Shown in pieces: positions 26,325-33,896 of a stretch of DNA of 64,000 nucleotides (its first letter is position 1; each line of letters begins with the position of its first letter). Both the position numbers and the translations under genes were made by a program. This DNA comes from Weeksella massiliensis. GTDB taxonomy: Bacteria; Bacteroidota; Bacteroidia; Flavobacteriales; Weeksellaceae. Under the pieces are notes generated by a model. The model saw nothing but the letters and a program-made list of their open reading frames with translations, was not told the origin of the DNA and did not search any database. Where the stretch lies: the NCBI GenBank assembly GCA_000751595.1, contig CCMH01000009.1:62001-126000 (forward strand). The letters run 5' to 3'.

Positions 26325-27365
26325 TTAAATAAATAATTTTTTCAATTTTAAAAATTGATTTTCGAACAGATAATATGATAAGATACTACTCAAGATTGTT
26401 GCTGTCAAAGATAGGCTGAAAATCAACCAAAAGTTTTGTGAAATTTTCACAAAAAAATTAATCCAAATTGTATGGAAAAGATACATTGCATAGGTATATT
26501 TACCCAATCTTGAAAAAATATTTTGATTCGAAATTTTTAATGAATTCTTTTCTGGAAGTGTAAATGAAAGCAGTAAAATGGTAACAAAACAGATGATGAG
26601 AGGTTCTAAAATAACACGATCAATATTGATGTGCGGAACATAGAAAAACAAAAATACTATTATAACTGCAAAAAGCCATTTGATAAAAACTGGAATGTTT
26701 TGTAAACTATTTACACGATAAAAGTGAAAGCTCGTAAAATAAGCTAAAATACCGCCTGTTGAAAAATAAATAAGGTTAGTATTAAGGTCTAAACTAGTCA
26801 ACTCAATTTGATGGTAGATAATTCTACAAACAAGTGAGAAAATCAAGCTTAAACCTAAAAATAATGGTAATTTTTTGAAAGAGATAAAATAAAAGACAAC
26901 TGCCCAAATGATGTAAAAATGCTCTTCGATACAGAGTGACCACATAACGCGAAGCGGCGATGCATTTGGAAAGTCGTTTTTCCACATCATTTCGTAATTC
27001 TCTAAGAATAGAAAAGGGAAAATCCAATTCGGTTCGTAACCTTCACCGCTAAACTCTAACGATAAAAATTGTAAGATAAAGGGAGTAAAAAACGCAAAGA
27101 AAACCATAGCGAAATACAAAGGCCAAATACGTAGTCCTCGTCGAATCAGAAAGTTTTTGATGTTAATTTTCGGTTTTTTTTTCTTGGTTTCGATCAGAAT
27201 ATATGTAATCAAAAAACCACTTAGAATAAAAAATATTTGCACTCCAATCCCACCACTTTTGGAGAAAAAACTCAGTATAGAATTTTCTTTAATAGGTAAA
27301 TGTTGTAAAAAAACAATGAAAAATGCTAAAAATCTAAGTGCATCGAAAGTGTGAAAGTGTTTCAT
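26325..27365 (-). CDS. Acyltransferase family 3 membrane protein (OafA/YrhL-like)
   Basis: A 346-residue polytopic membrane protein with about ten hydrophobic segments. The opening FHTFDALRFLAFFIVFLQHL contains the family's R/H motif, and FFILSGFLITY follows. Later WSLCIEEHFYIIW carries the conserved Glu/His region. Such enzymes acetylate exopolysaccharide, LPS or peptidoglycan from the cytoplasmic acyl-CoA side. It is isolated, with its own terminator, and borders the decayed accessory island; its substrate is unknown. No SGNH domain is fused. Confidence 0.85.
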   Translation of the reverse strand: MKHFHTFDALRFLAFFIVFLQHLPIKENSILSFFSKSGGIGVQIFFILSGFLITYILIETKKKKPKINIKNFLIRRGLRIWPLYFAMVFFAFFTPFILQFLSLEFSGEGYEPNWIFPFLFLENYEMMWKNDFPNASPLRVMWSLCIEEHFYIIWAVVFYFISFKKLPLFLGLSLIFSLVCRIIYHQIELTSLDLNTNLIYFSTGGILAYFTSFHFYRVNSLQNIPVFIKWLFAVIIVFLFFYVPHINIDRVILEPLIICFVTILLLSFTLPEKNSLKISNQNIFSRLGKYTYAMYLFHTIWINFFVKISQNFWLIFSLSLTATILSSILSYYLFENQFLKLKKLFI

Positions 27366-27471
27366 TTCAAAATATAAGCGTATAAAAATAGTTAAAAAAT
27401 TTATAAGGTTAATAATTGAGTCATTTAAATCTTTTTTTATATTTATGAATAAATAAAACCTAAATATAATT

Positions 27472-28112
27472 ATGAAAAACCTTTACTCTTTAATTCTTAC
27501 TTTAATCTGTGTAACGTCTTATGCACAATATATAAGTACTACAACTTCTACAACTAATTACAATAAGGATTTAAAACATAACGGTCGAGTGATGTTCGGA
27601 GACGCTTCAATCGATGATTCATGGGGTTTTCAATTCTGTAATTCATGCTGGATACACTACTCCTAAAACAGTATTAATCACCATGAAACATCCCTCTGGT
27701 AGAATTGAATTTGGATTAGTAGGGCAAGCTCAAGCTTATGACCCAATTGCTAGAATTGGAGATGGGGTTCTTAAAGTTCAAGGAGGAAAAGATTTTATTT
27801 TTTCCTTTGGCTCTTCAGGGAATCCCAGTTGATGTTACTGTTGAAATCAGTGCCGCTAATATTAATAGTGTTACAGATGGAGGTTATTTGAGATATACCG
27901 TAGAAGGGGGTAATATTAGAAATGAAATATTAATTAATAAAAGTCTTGGAATTTATAAACCAAGATTTGATTTTGGTGTAATTCATTCAGGAAGTAGATT
28001 ACTAAATACAGTAAGTACCTTAATTTTTAAAAATGTTCCTTTTGGATCAACTATCAATATATTTATTTCTAATGGGGCTTCAAATCACAAACATGTTTTA
28101 GATATAAAATAA
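27472..28112 (+). pseudogene. Secreted protein gene broken by two frameshifts
   Basis: Three overlapping frames make one sensible protein. Frame 1 gives a signal peptide MKNLYSLILTLICVTSYAQ and runs to DDSWGF. A one-base excess near 27627 (GGGGTTTTC) shifts to frame 2, NSVIHAGYTTPKTVLITM through DFIFSFGSSGN. A second one-base excess near 27828 (the CCC run) shifts to frame 3, PVDVTVEISAANINS through to SNHKHVLDIK. Removing one base at each point restores a roughly 212-residue exported protein. I do not recognise the family. Two shifts within 200 bases suggest decay, although both lie in short runs where sequencing errors could occur. Confidence 0.6.
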
Positions 28113-28121
28113 ATTATAAAT

Positions 28122-28720
28122 ATGAAATTTTCCTATCTTTTTTTTACATTAATTATCATAAATCTCATATCGTGCAAAAAAGAAAACAAAATTGATCAAG
28201 ACCTAATATTAACAAAGTTTGAAGGGTATTTTTGGAGCTTAGATGAAAACAGTATAGCTGTGATTGGCGATCAAGAGGTTAATATTACAGATTCTGCACA
28301 ACATTATTTAGATAAAATTAAACGTTCTCAAAAACAAAACGATTTATATGAGATTTGGCAAATGAGATTGTATTTGAGAACAGGAGAATATGATAAGATA
28401 ATCCATTATAATGAAGCTTTGATTGAAGATGGAAATGCAGAGTATTATGTATAAAAGGAATGGCTTATGATCTTACAAATGAATATAATAAAGCAAAAAA
28501 GTATTACAAAAAATCTTTAGAACAACTTAATTGTAAAGAATTTGAAAATGAAAAATGTCTAATTTTGTATGTTTTAAAAACAGAGGAGTATCAAAAATTA
28601 ATTAATAATGATTTAAGCTCTTCTTTTTTACACGAAGTTTTTCAAAACTCTAATAATAGTAAAAAAGATATGATTGAAGCATTAAATATTATGTTACACA
28701 ATAACTTTTTTGATAAATAA
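28122..28720 (+). pseudogene. TPR-like lipoprotein gene broken by a one-base deletion
   Basis: The first part (28122-28454) starts MKFSYLFFTLIIINLISCKK with a lipobox ending at Cys18 and stops after GNAEYYV. The second part, open from 28460, reads MAYDLTNEYNKAKKYYKKSL. Adding one base in GTATAAAAGG (about 28451) joins them as AEYYVYKGMAYDLTNEYNKA, a good tetratricopeptide repeat (Y..G..Y....y..A). The intact product would be a lipoprotein of about 199 residues. It follows the broken secreted-protein gene by nine bases. Small lipoproteins in such islands are often immunity proteins, but that is only inference. Confidence 0.6.
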
Positions 28721-28797
28721 CAGGTAATCATTATACTACTCCCCAAAATTCGGACCACGGGTTAAATTGAAAATAATGATTAGTTTTAACTCGTATA

Positions 28798-28989
28798 ATG
28801 ATGAAAAAAAGCAGAAGAAAATTTACCGATGCCTTCAAGGCCAAAGTTGCCATTGAAGCTTTAAGGGAGAGAGAAGCGCTCAGCGAACTGGCCCAGCGTT
28901 TTGAGATTCACCCCAATCAGATCAGCATCTGGAAACGAGAGTTTCTGGAAAATGCAGAAAACGCATTTGCTTCTAAAAACAAAAAATAG
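28798..28989 (+). pseudogene. IS3 transposase OrfA, nonsense mutation
   Basis: The product begins MKKSRRKFTDAFKAKVAIEA and continues through HPNQISIWKREFLENAENAF, the helix-turn-helix DNA-binding subunit. It ends at a TAG (28987) where the family has a sense codon. The same frame continues beyond it with DADNQVDKHYQKIGQLEMEN and DFLKK up to an A8 run at 29058-29065, the site where IS3 elements shift -1 into OrfB. Confidence 0.75.
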
Positions 28990-29057
28990 GATGCTGATAA
29001 TCAGGTTGATAAACACTATCAGAAGATTGGTCAGCTGGAAATGGAAAACGACTTTTT

Positions 29058-29417
29058 AAAAAAAAGTTATCTGAAGATCAAACCGTGAAACATCGACTGA
29101 AAATGGTGAACCAAAAGCATCCATTGAGTATTCGCAAGCAATGTAAACTACTTGAAATAAACCGTAGTAGTCTTTACTTTAAACCGAACGCAGAAACGGA
29201 ATTGAATCTGGATATTATGAAGGAAGTAGACCGGATTAACATGAAATATCCCAGCTTTGGTGTGCTTCGGATCAAGAATGAACTGGAGGAAGTCGGCTAT
29301 CAGGTCAATCATAAACGGATTCGTCGATTGATGAAAAAAATGGGCATAGAAGTCATTTATCCAAAGCGCAATCTGAGCAGATTGGGCAAGCTGAATATGT
29401 TCATCCCTATTTGTTAA
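29058..29417 (+). pseudogene. IS3 transposase OrfB fragment
   Basis: Entered from OrfA by a -1 shift at the A8 run, it reads KLSEDQTVKHRLKMVNQKHP, then LLEINRSSLYFKP and YPSFGVLRIKNELEEVGYQV, then HKRIRRLMKKMGIEVIYPKR, the OrfB N-terminal region. A one-base deletion near 29384 (GGCAAGC) derails the frame; in the other frame it continues AEYVHPYLLRNLN and then ends where the element is truncated. The integrase core is missing. Confidence 0.7.
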
Positions 29418-29426
29418 GGAATTTAA

Positions 29427-29522
29427 ATAACTACTCTTCCAAAATCTTTTACCTTCTATAATTATGTTGGAGGAAATCCATTTATTATAAGATATTATGG
29501 TGAATTTAAAATAAGACAGTAG
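29427..29522 (+). pseudogene. C-terminal gene fragment right of the IS remnant
   Basis: An open stretch of 31 codons with no start, reading LPKSFTFYNYVGGNPFIIRY then YGEFKIRQ and TAG at 29520. It begins exactly where the insertion sequence stops matching and ends two bases before the next ATG. It looks like the tail of a protein whose upstream part was replaced by the insertion sequence. The close coupling with the following small lipoprotein recalls toxin-immunity pairs. The family is not recognised. Confidence 0.35.
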
Positions 29523-29523
29523 A

Positions 29524-29841
29524 ATGAAAACGTTTTATTACACAACCTTTATTATGTTCATCCTAATAATTTGTAAGTCTTGCAACAGTAGAGAAGCAAA
29601 TGAAAAAATTTTAATAAAAAGAAGTGATGAGTATTTCTTAAAGAGAAAAATTGATAAAAATCTATTTAAATCAAATTATTTTATCCGTAGTAAAAATACT
29701 ATTTACACTCATTATGTGTTGGAGTACATTAGAGTAGTGGAGTCAAGAGATAGTGCCATCATTTGGTTTAGTATTGATGACGATGGAAATCATTTTATAC
29801 AAACAAATGATTTGTTTAATAGATTAATTCTTAACAATTAA
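29524..29841 (+). CDS. Small putative lipoprotein of unknown function
   Basis: 105 residues. The N-terminus MKTFYYTTFIMFILIICKSC is a signal peptide with a lipobox-like end at Cys20. The mature part is charged and contains YVLEYIRVVESRDSAIIWFS. It starts one base after the stop of a gene fragment and ends inside the start of an Rhs-like scrap. The base composition is very AT-rich, as in the rest of the island. It could be the orphaned immunity protein of a lost toxin; nothing in the sequence proves this. Confidence 0.45.
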   Translation: MKTFYYTTFIMFILIICKSCNSREANEKILIKRSDEYFLKRKIDKNLFKSNYFIRSKNTIYTHYVLEYIRVVESRDSAIIWFSIDDDGNHFIQTNDLFNRLILNN

Positions 29842-30065
29842 GTAATGCAGCCAACTTATCTCAATTTGCACAGAGTACCGTTGGTATGGTGAGCTTTGGT
29901 GCCATTAGCGGTGGTGTAGGTTCTGCCTTATCGGGTGGTAATTTCTTTAAGGGCGCGCTTATTGGTGGTGTTATGGAATCAGTAAATCTTGCCCACTTTG
30001 CCGAAAACACCGCCGGAATTATAACCTTTGTTGCTGTAGGTTTCCTTGTTTTTTTGACAATTTAA
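29835..30065 (+). pseudogene. Rhs-type protein fragment (region before the toxin tip)
   Basis: An open frame without a proper start, reading NLSQFAQSTVGMVSFGAISG then GVGSALSGGNFFKGALIGGV and MESVNLAHFAENTAGIITFV, ending at TAA 30063. The Gly/Ala-rich segment GAISGG...SALSGG..F..GALIGG is characteristic of the sequence just after the core of Bacteroidetes Rhs/YD-repeat polymorphic toxins. The large repeat region is absent, so this is a relic of an effector locus. It is far richer in GC than its neighbours. Confidence 0.55.
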
Positions 30066-30389
30066 AATGTTAAATTAAATTTTTTACATTGTGAAAAAAG
30101 TTAAGATTTACCAATGCAACGCCGTTTAGTGGAACGTTAATAAGCAATACATAACATCTACAAGATTCAATCAATAAAAAAATCAATCATTACAATGAAT
30201 TTTCTAAGAAATCGAGGTAGTCTATCAAAGTGTTCAACAATGCCAATTGTTTTACTCCATATTCTTTTCTTATACGTGTTACTCCAATATACGATTTTCT
30301 AATCTTTTAAAACTGTCGAAGTTTTTAGGAAATTCCTTAAAACCAAAGAAGAACTAGACACCTTTTTTGAAAGCCTGTAAATTGATTCG
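30066..30389. other. Gene-poor stretch with a possible minus-strand gene relic
   Basis: No intact gene. On the minus strand 30306-30190 reads as 38 codons without a start, including IRKEYGVKQLALLNTLIDYL and ending DFLENSL-stop. In another minus-strand frame just upstream lies FKEFPKNFDSFKRLENRILE, so a frameshifted gene is possible. I do not recognise it. The sequence just before the YoeB relic (TKEELDTFFESL-stop on the plus strand, ending about 30379) could be the end of a lost antitoxin. Confidence 0.25.
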
Positions 30390-30637
30390 ATGTACACGAT
30401 TATTTTTTCTGACAGGGCTCGAGAAGATCTAAAAACATTAAAAAAATTCGATCACTTATTGAGGAGTTAGCAGAGCATCCAAAAACCGGCAGAGGTAAAC
30501 CACAATTAAAGAAGTACGATTTAGCAGTCTTGTATGCTCGAAAAATCACGGATAAACATAGACTTGTCTATTCCATAGATGATGAAATCATAACGATTTA
30601 TATCGTTTCTGCCAAAGGATATTATGATGACAAATAG
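30390..30637 (+). pseudogene. Txe/YoeB-family toxin gene, frameshifted with a small internal loss
   Basis: It starts MYTIIFSDRAREDLKTLKK, the classic Txe/YoeB opening. After the A-run near 30446 the protein continues in another frame as KIRSLIEELAEHPKTGRGKP, then YDLAVLYARKITDKHRLVYS and ends IYIVSAKGYYDDK. Relative to the family about eight residues are missing at the junction, and the original frame stops after a few codons. Intact YoeB cleaves mRNA in the ribosome A site and pairs with an upstream antitoxin, of which at most a scrap remains. The locus is therefore dead. Confidence 0.75.
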
Positions 30638-30753
30638 TTAGCTTAAAGCCATCAAATGAGGGTTTAAATTAATCTGTCCGTTCAGTGTTTTAAGAATTCA
30701 CCTGATGCTTTATAGCTGTTATAAAAAAGAACAAGCGAAAAATACGGAATATA

Positions 30754-30948
30754 TTAAGGGGCATCAGAATTCGTCGTTGTTGATTCTTTTTTACAGTCAG
30801 ATGGACATGATGAACAAACACATCTTCCACCAAAAATAGAAGAATCACAACCATAATTACAATTTGTAGAGGTGCATTTATAAGCTATTCCATCACTAAT
30901 CAAGGCATTATTCTCCGCATTAACGGATAGAACATGGCTTAAGCTCAT
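30754..30948 (-). CDS. Small cysteine-rich peptide
   Basis: 64 residues with no signal peptide: a leader-like N-terminus MSLSHVLSVNAENNALISDG, then a core with seven cysteines spaced C-x4-C-x3-C-x8-C-x-C-x2-C-x3-C (KCTSTNCNYGC ... GGRCVCSSCPSDC), and a polar tail. The leader-plus-core layout recalls Bacteroidetes natural-product precursors. The CxxxC...CxC element is also the skeleton of disulphide-rich defensin-like folds. It starts 13 bases after the stop of a lipoprotein gene on the same strand, so the two are probably cotranscribed. The family is not recognised; I cannot exclude a chance or decayed frame. Confidence 0.45.
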   Translation of the reverse strand: MSLSHVLSVNAENNALISDGIAYKCTSTNCNYGCDSSIFGGRCVCSSCPSDCKKESTTTNSDAP

Positions 30949-30961
30949 CCCTTATTTGTTT

Positions 30962-31252
30962 TTATTTGCAAAACATACAAAGTTGTATTATATTATTTTC
31001 ACCTTTTTCATTTTTAGTTAACTCTTTCAATGTTAAGTTTGTTATAACATCATTTTTTTCTATTTCGTTGTCAATTTTTATTTTATCAATAAATTGCTCC
31101 CCATCTACAACTTTCTCTAAATTAGATTTAGATAACATAAATCTATTTTCTAAAGGATTTGTCGTGTTAACTTTTTGATGTGAAAGACCTTCATAACTCT
31201 TACATGAAAATAATAAAATAAATGTAAAAATAATAGATAATATTCTTTTCAT
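30962..31252 (-). CDS. Small lipoprotein of unknown function
   Basis: 96 residues. The signal peptide MKRILSIIFTFILLFSC has a lipobox LLFSC (Cys17). The mature part is polar (QKVNTTNPLENRFMLSKSNL, then EKVVDGEQFIDKIKIDNEIE) and ends in LCMFCK, giving two further cysteines. It is the upstream partner of the cysteine-rich peptide gene and faces away from the toxin relic. The family is not recognised. It could be an immunity or carrier lipoprotein, by context only. Confidence 0.5.
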   Translation of the reverse strand: MKRILSIIFTFILLFSCKSYEGLSHQKVNTTNPLENRFMLSKSNLEKVVDGEQFIDKIKIDNEIEKNDVITNLTLKELTKNEKGENNIIQLCMFCK

Positions 31253-31430
31253 AACTAAAGGTGTTTGATTGTAAAATATAGGTTGTTTTAAATTAAATAC
31301 TAGTTATTTTATAAAGTTTTATATAGAACAATGAATTTCTTGTAATTTTCTAATTATTTTCTGATAACACGGATTTTTTTAATCTCTATCTACACTCTTT
31401 AATACACTTCATACACCGATATTTTCATCA

Positions 31431-31457
31431 AAAAAACCTGCATACTGCAGGCTTTTT
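31431..31457 (-). terminator. Terminator after the transketolase C subunit gene
   Basis: Stem CCTGCA/TGCAGG with a 3-base loop, A-run and T-run flanks, 23 bases past the stop. Confidence 0.75.
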
Positions 31458-31479
31458 ATTCTTTATAAACGATGAGAAG

Positions 31480-32424
31480 TTAGAATAAACTTTTCACTTT
31501 TTCGATCACTGCATTCGAATCGATTTCATATTTTTTCATCAATTCGGCAGGAGTACCACTTTCGCCAAACGTATCGTTTACCGCTACAAAAGCTTGTTTG
31601 GTTGGGTGTTTTCTAGCCAAAAGTCCAGCAACAGATTCGCCCAAACCTCCTAAATAATTATGTTCTTCCGCTGTAACAATTCGGCCAGTTTTCTTCACAG
31701 AATTCAGAATTATCTCTTCATCCAATGGTTTTATTGTATGGATGTTGATAAGTTCACAAGAAATTCCTTCTTTCTCTAAAGCATCAATGGCAACCATTGC
31801 TTCCCAAACCAAATGTCCAGTCGCAACGATCGTGACATCTTTTCCTTCGTGCATCAAAATACCTTTTCCGATCTCGAATTTCTGGTCAGTAGGCGTGAAA
31901 ACAGGTACAGCAGGTCGACCGAAACGTAAATATACTGGTCCTTCGTACTCGGCAATAGCCAAGGTTGCAGCTTTGGTTTGGTTATAATCGCACGGATTGA
32001 TAACAACCATTCCAGGCAACATTTTCATCAAACCAATATCTTCTAACGTCTGATGCGTTGCACCGTCTTCACCCAAAGTTAGTCCTGCGTGAGAAGCACA
32101 AATTTTCACGTTCTTGTTAGAATAAGCAATCGATTGACGAATCTGATCGTACACACGTGCCGTTGAAAATTCGGCAAAAGTACCAGTAAAAGGAATTTTC
32201 CCACCAATTGTAAGACCGGCTGCAATGCCCATCATATTGGCTTCGGCAATTCCAATCTGGAAAAATCTCTCCGGATTTTCTTTGATGAATTGGTCCATTT
32301 TTAGCGAGCCTACCAAGTCAGCACAAAGGGCAACAACGTTCGGGTTATTGCGTCCTAGCTCGGTAAGTCCGTCACCAAATCCACTTCGGGTATCTTTCTT
32401 TTCAGAATATTCTAAATTGATCAT
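31480..32424 (-). CDS. Transketolase, C-terminal (pyrimidine-binding) subunit
   Basis: A 314-residue subunit holding the Pyr and C-terminal domains of a split transketolase. Visible blocks are GIAEANMMGIAAGLTIGGKI (the catalytic glutamate), SHAGLTLGEDGATHQTLEDI and ITAEEHNYLGGLGESVA. Together with the N subunit at 33897-34742 it forms the thiamine-diphosphate enzyme that moves two-carbon ketol units in the pentose phosphate pathway. Two-gene transketolases are common in this phylum. An unrelated secreted-protein gene separates the halves here. Confidence 0.92.
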   Translation of the reverse strand: MINLEYSEKKDTRSGFGDGLTELGRNNPNVVALCADLVGSLKMDQFIKENPERFFQIGIAEANMMGIAAGLTIGGKIPFTGTFAEFSTARVYDQIRQSIAYSNKNVKICASHAGLTLGEDGATHQTLEDIGLMKMLPGMVVINPCDYNQTKAATLAIAEYEGPVYLRFGRPAVPVFTPTDQKFEIGKGILMHEGKDVTIVATGHLVWEAMVAIDALEKEGISCELINIHTIKPLDEEIILNSVKKTGRIVTAEEHNYLGGLGESVAGLLARKHPTKQAFVAVNDTFGESGTPAELMKKYEIDSNAVIEKVKSLF

Positions 32425-32450
32425 TTTATGTGTTTGTTTTTATTTTGTTA

Positions 32451-33869
32451 TTAATCTAATCGATCTAAATAATCGCTTAGTTTTTGTTTGTCTTTATTGT
32501 TTAAGTTAGGGTATGTTTTGTGTAATTCTAGCATACTTCTACGTAAAGCGTCGATTGTGCCTTTCATGTAAACGTTGCCGCTATATTCTGAGATGTACAA
32601 ATCGCACACTTGACCAGCATAGTTTAGTAAAAGATCTTTCACTTGCGGATTGTCAAAAGTAGGAACACCTTCTCGAACATTGGTACAATAGTCCGGAATA
32701 GCTTTTAGCATTGATGAGTCTACATAGTCTATCGCCAAACTCATGTCTTTTAACGATTGTTGTTTGTATGATGATTCGTACGGACTTACTTCTTCATAAG
32801 CATAAGCTGCTGCGCTATCAACAGCTGCATACGCTGCATCGTAATCAGAAGCATCGGTGAGGGTGGTTTTATAATCTTTCGATTCATCCCACAGACGTTT
32901 CATTTCTGCTTTTAGTTCTTTCACTTCTTTCGATGAAATAAGCTTCGCTTTCTTTAGATCTTTTGGATAGGATTTGATTCGACTTTGTACATATTTATCA
33001 ATCGTTTCTTTGTCATAATCTTCTACACCGTCATAATTAGAATCGGTCATCATCCCACAAATTTCAGTTGCATAGCGCACTAAAAAAGGTTGAGTTATAC
33101 TTTCTAAATCATCTTGATAGTACGAACAAATCGGTGTATAATACACGTAATTCGGTTCATAAGCGGCAGAATCTAAATCTTCATAGCTCCATTCGATGTT
33201 ATTGATAGAATCTTCTTTGATTTTATTTTCGGCCAAGATGGTATTGAATTTCTCCAAATTCTTTTCAAAATCAAAATCAACTTTCTGACTGATTGTTTTT
33301 TCAGAACTCAAAACCAAAGGATTTTCAGAACTATTCATACCAAAAGCAACCAGCAAACCATCTTTATCAACATTCGGGAAGAGAGATTTCACGTTTTTAT
33401 AAGGACTGCTCGCATCGATACAAAAATAGACCGATTGTCCTAAAAAATCTGATGCTTCTCCTTCTATAGTAGCCATATACTCTTGGCAACTTTTACCGTT
33501 AAAAGTTTGTTTAGAATCTAAACTTTCTAAAGTTTTGGGTGAAATAAATAACTGATTAAATGATTCGATGATACTGCTCGAATAGAAATTAAAATTTTCT
33601 GATACTTCTAAGGAATTCATCAACGGAGGCGTGTCTACAAGAATCAATCGACCTTTGTTCAATACCGCATTGCTGAAGTAATTAGGAGTGAGACCAATAA
33701 AGTTGTTTTGATTGGTTTTGTCAGTCATTACCGTAAACTTAATATCCATTTCAGCTGCACTTTGTTGCTGATAGGTAAGAAGTTTTGTAAATTCTATAGA
33801 GTTTTTGTTTTGTCCGAAAACCAGACAATTCGCGGCAACTAAACCGAAGGTGAAAAGAATTTTTTTCAT
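32451..33869 (-). CDS. Secreted protein of unknown function lying between the transketolase subunits
   Basis: 472 residues with a signal peptide (MKKILFTFGLVAANCLVFGQ). The body is acidic, with several Tyr/Asp/Ser-rich stretches (YEDLDSAAYEPNYVYYTPIC, DASDYDAAYAAVDSAAAYAY) and four or more cysteines. There is no catalytic motif or sorting domain that I can see, so it is probably periplasmic. It lies 26 bases before the C subunit gene and 27 bases after the N subunit gene, all on the minus strand, so it should be cotranscribed with the transketolase. Nothing indicates why. Confidence 0.6.
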   Translation of the reverse strand: MKKILFTFGLVAANCLVFGQNKNSIEFTKLLTYQQQSAAEMDIKFTVMTDKTNQNNFIGLTPNYFSNAVLNKGRLILVDTPPLMNSLEVSENFNFYSSSIIESFNQLFISPKTLESLDSKQTFNGKSCQEYMATIEGEASDFLGQSVYFCIDASSPYKNVKSLFPNVDKDGLLVAFGMNSSENPLVLSSEKTISQKVDFDFEKNLEKFNTILAENKIKEDSINNIEWSYEDLDSAAYEPNYVYYTPICSYYQDDLESITQPFLVRYATEICGMMTDSNYDGVEDYDKETIDKYVQSRIKSYPKDLKKAKLISSKEVKELKAEMKRLWDESKDYKTTLTDASDYDAAYAAVDSAAAYAYEEVSPYESSYKQQSLKDMSLAIDYVDSSMLKAIPDYCTNVREGVPTFDNPQVKDLLLNYAGQVCDLYISEYSGNVYMKGTIDALRRSMLELHKTYPNLNNKDKQKLSDYLDRLD

Positions 33870-33896
33870 ACGCTTATATAGATTTGTTTTTGATGC

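Larger units (their letters stand above)
28735..29429 (+). mobile_element. Truncated, decayed IS3-family insertion sequence
   Basis: The left end lies near 28735-28760 (CCCCAAAATTCGGACCACGG, typical of an IS3 terminal repeat). The transposase frames follow and stop matching abruptly near 29429, inside what should be OrfB. The catalytic DDE (rve) domain and the right end are absent, so it cannot move by itself. Sequence resuming at 29427-29522 belongs to another gene fragment. Confidence 0.75.
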
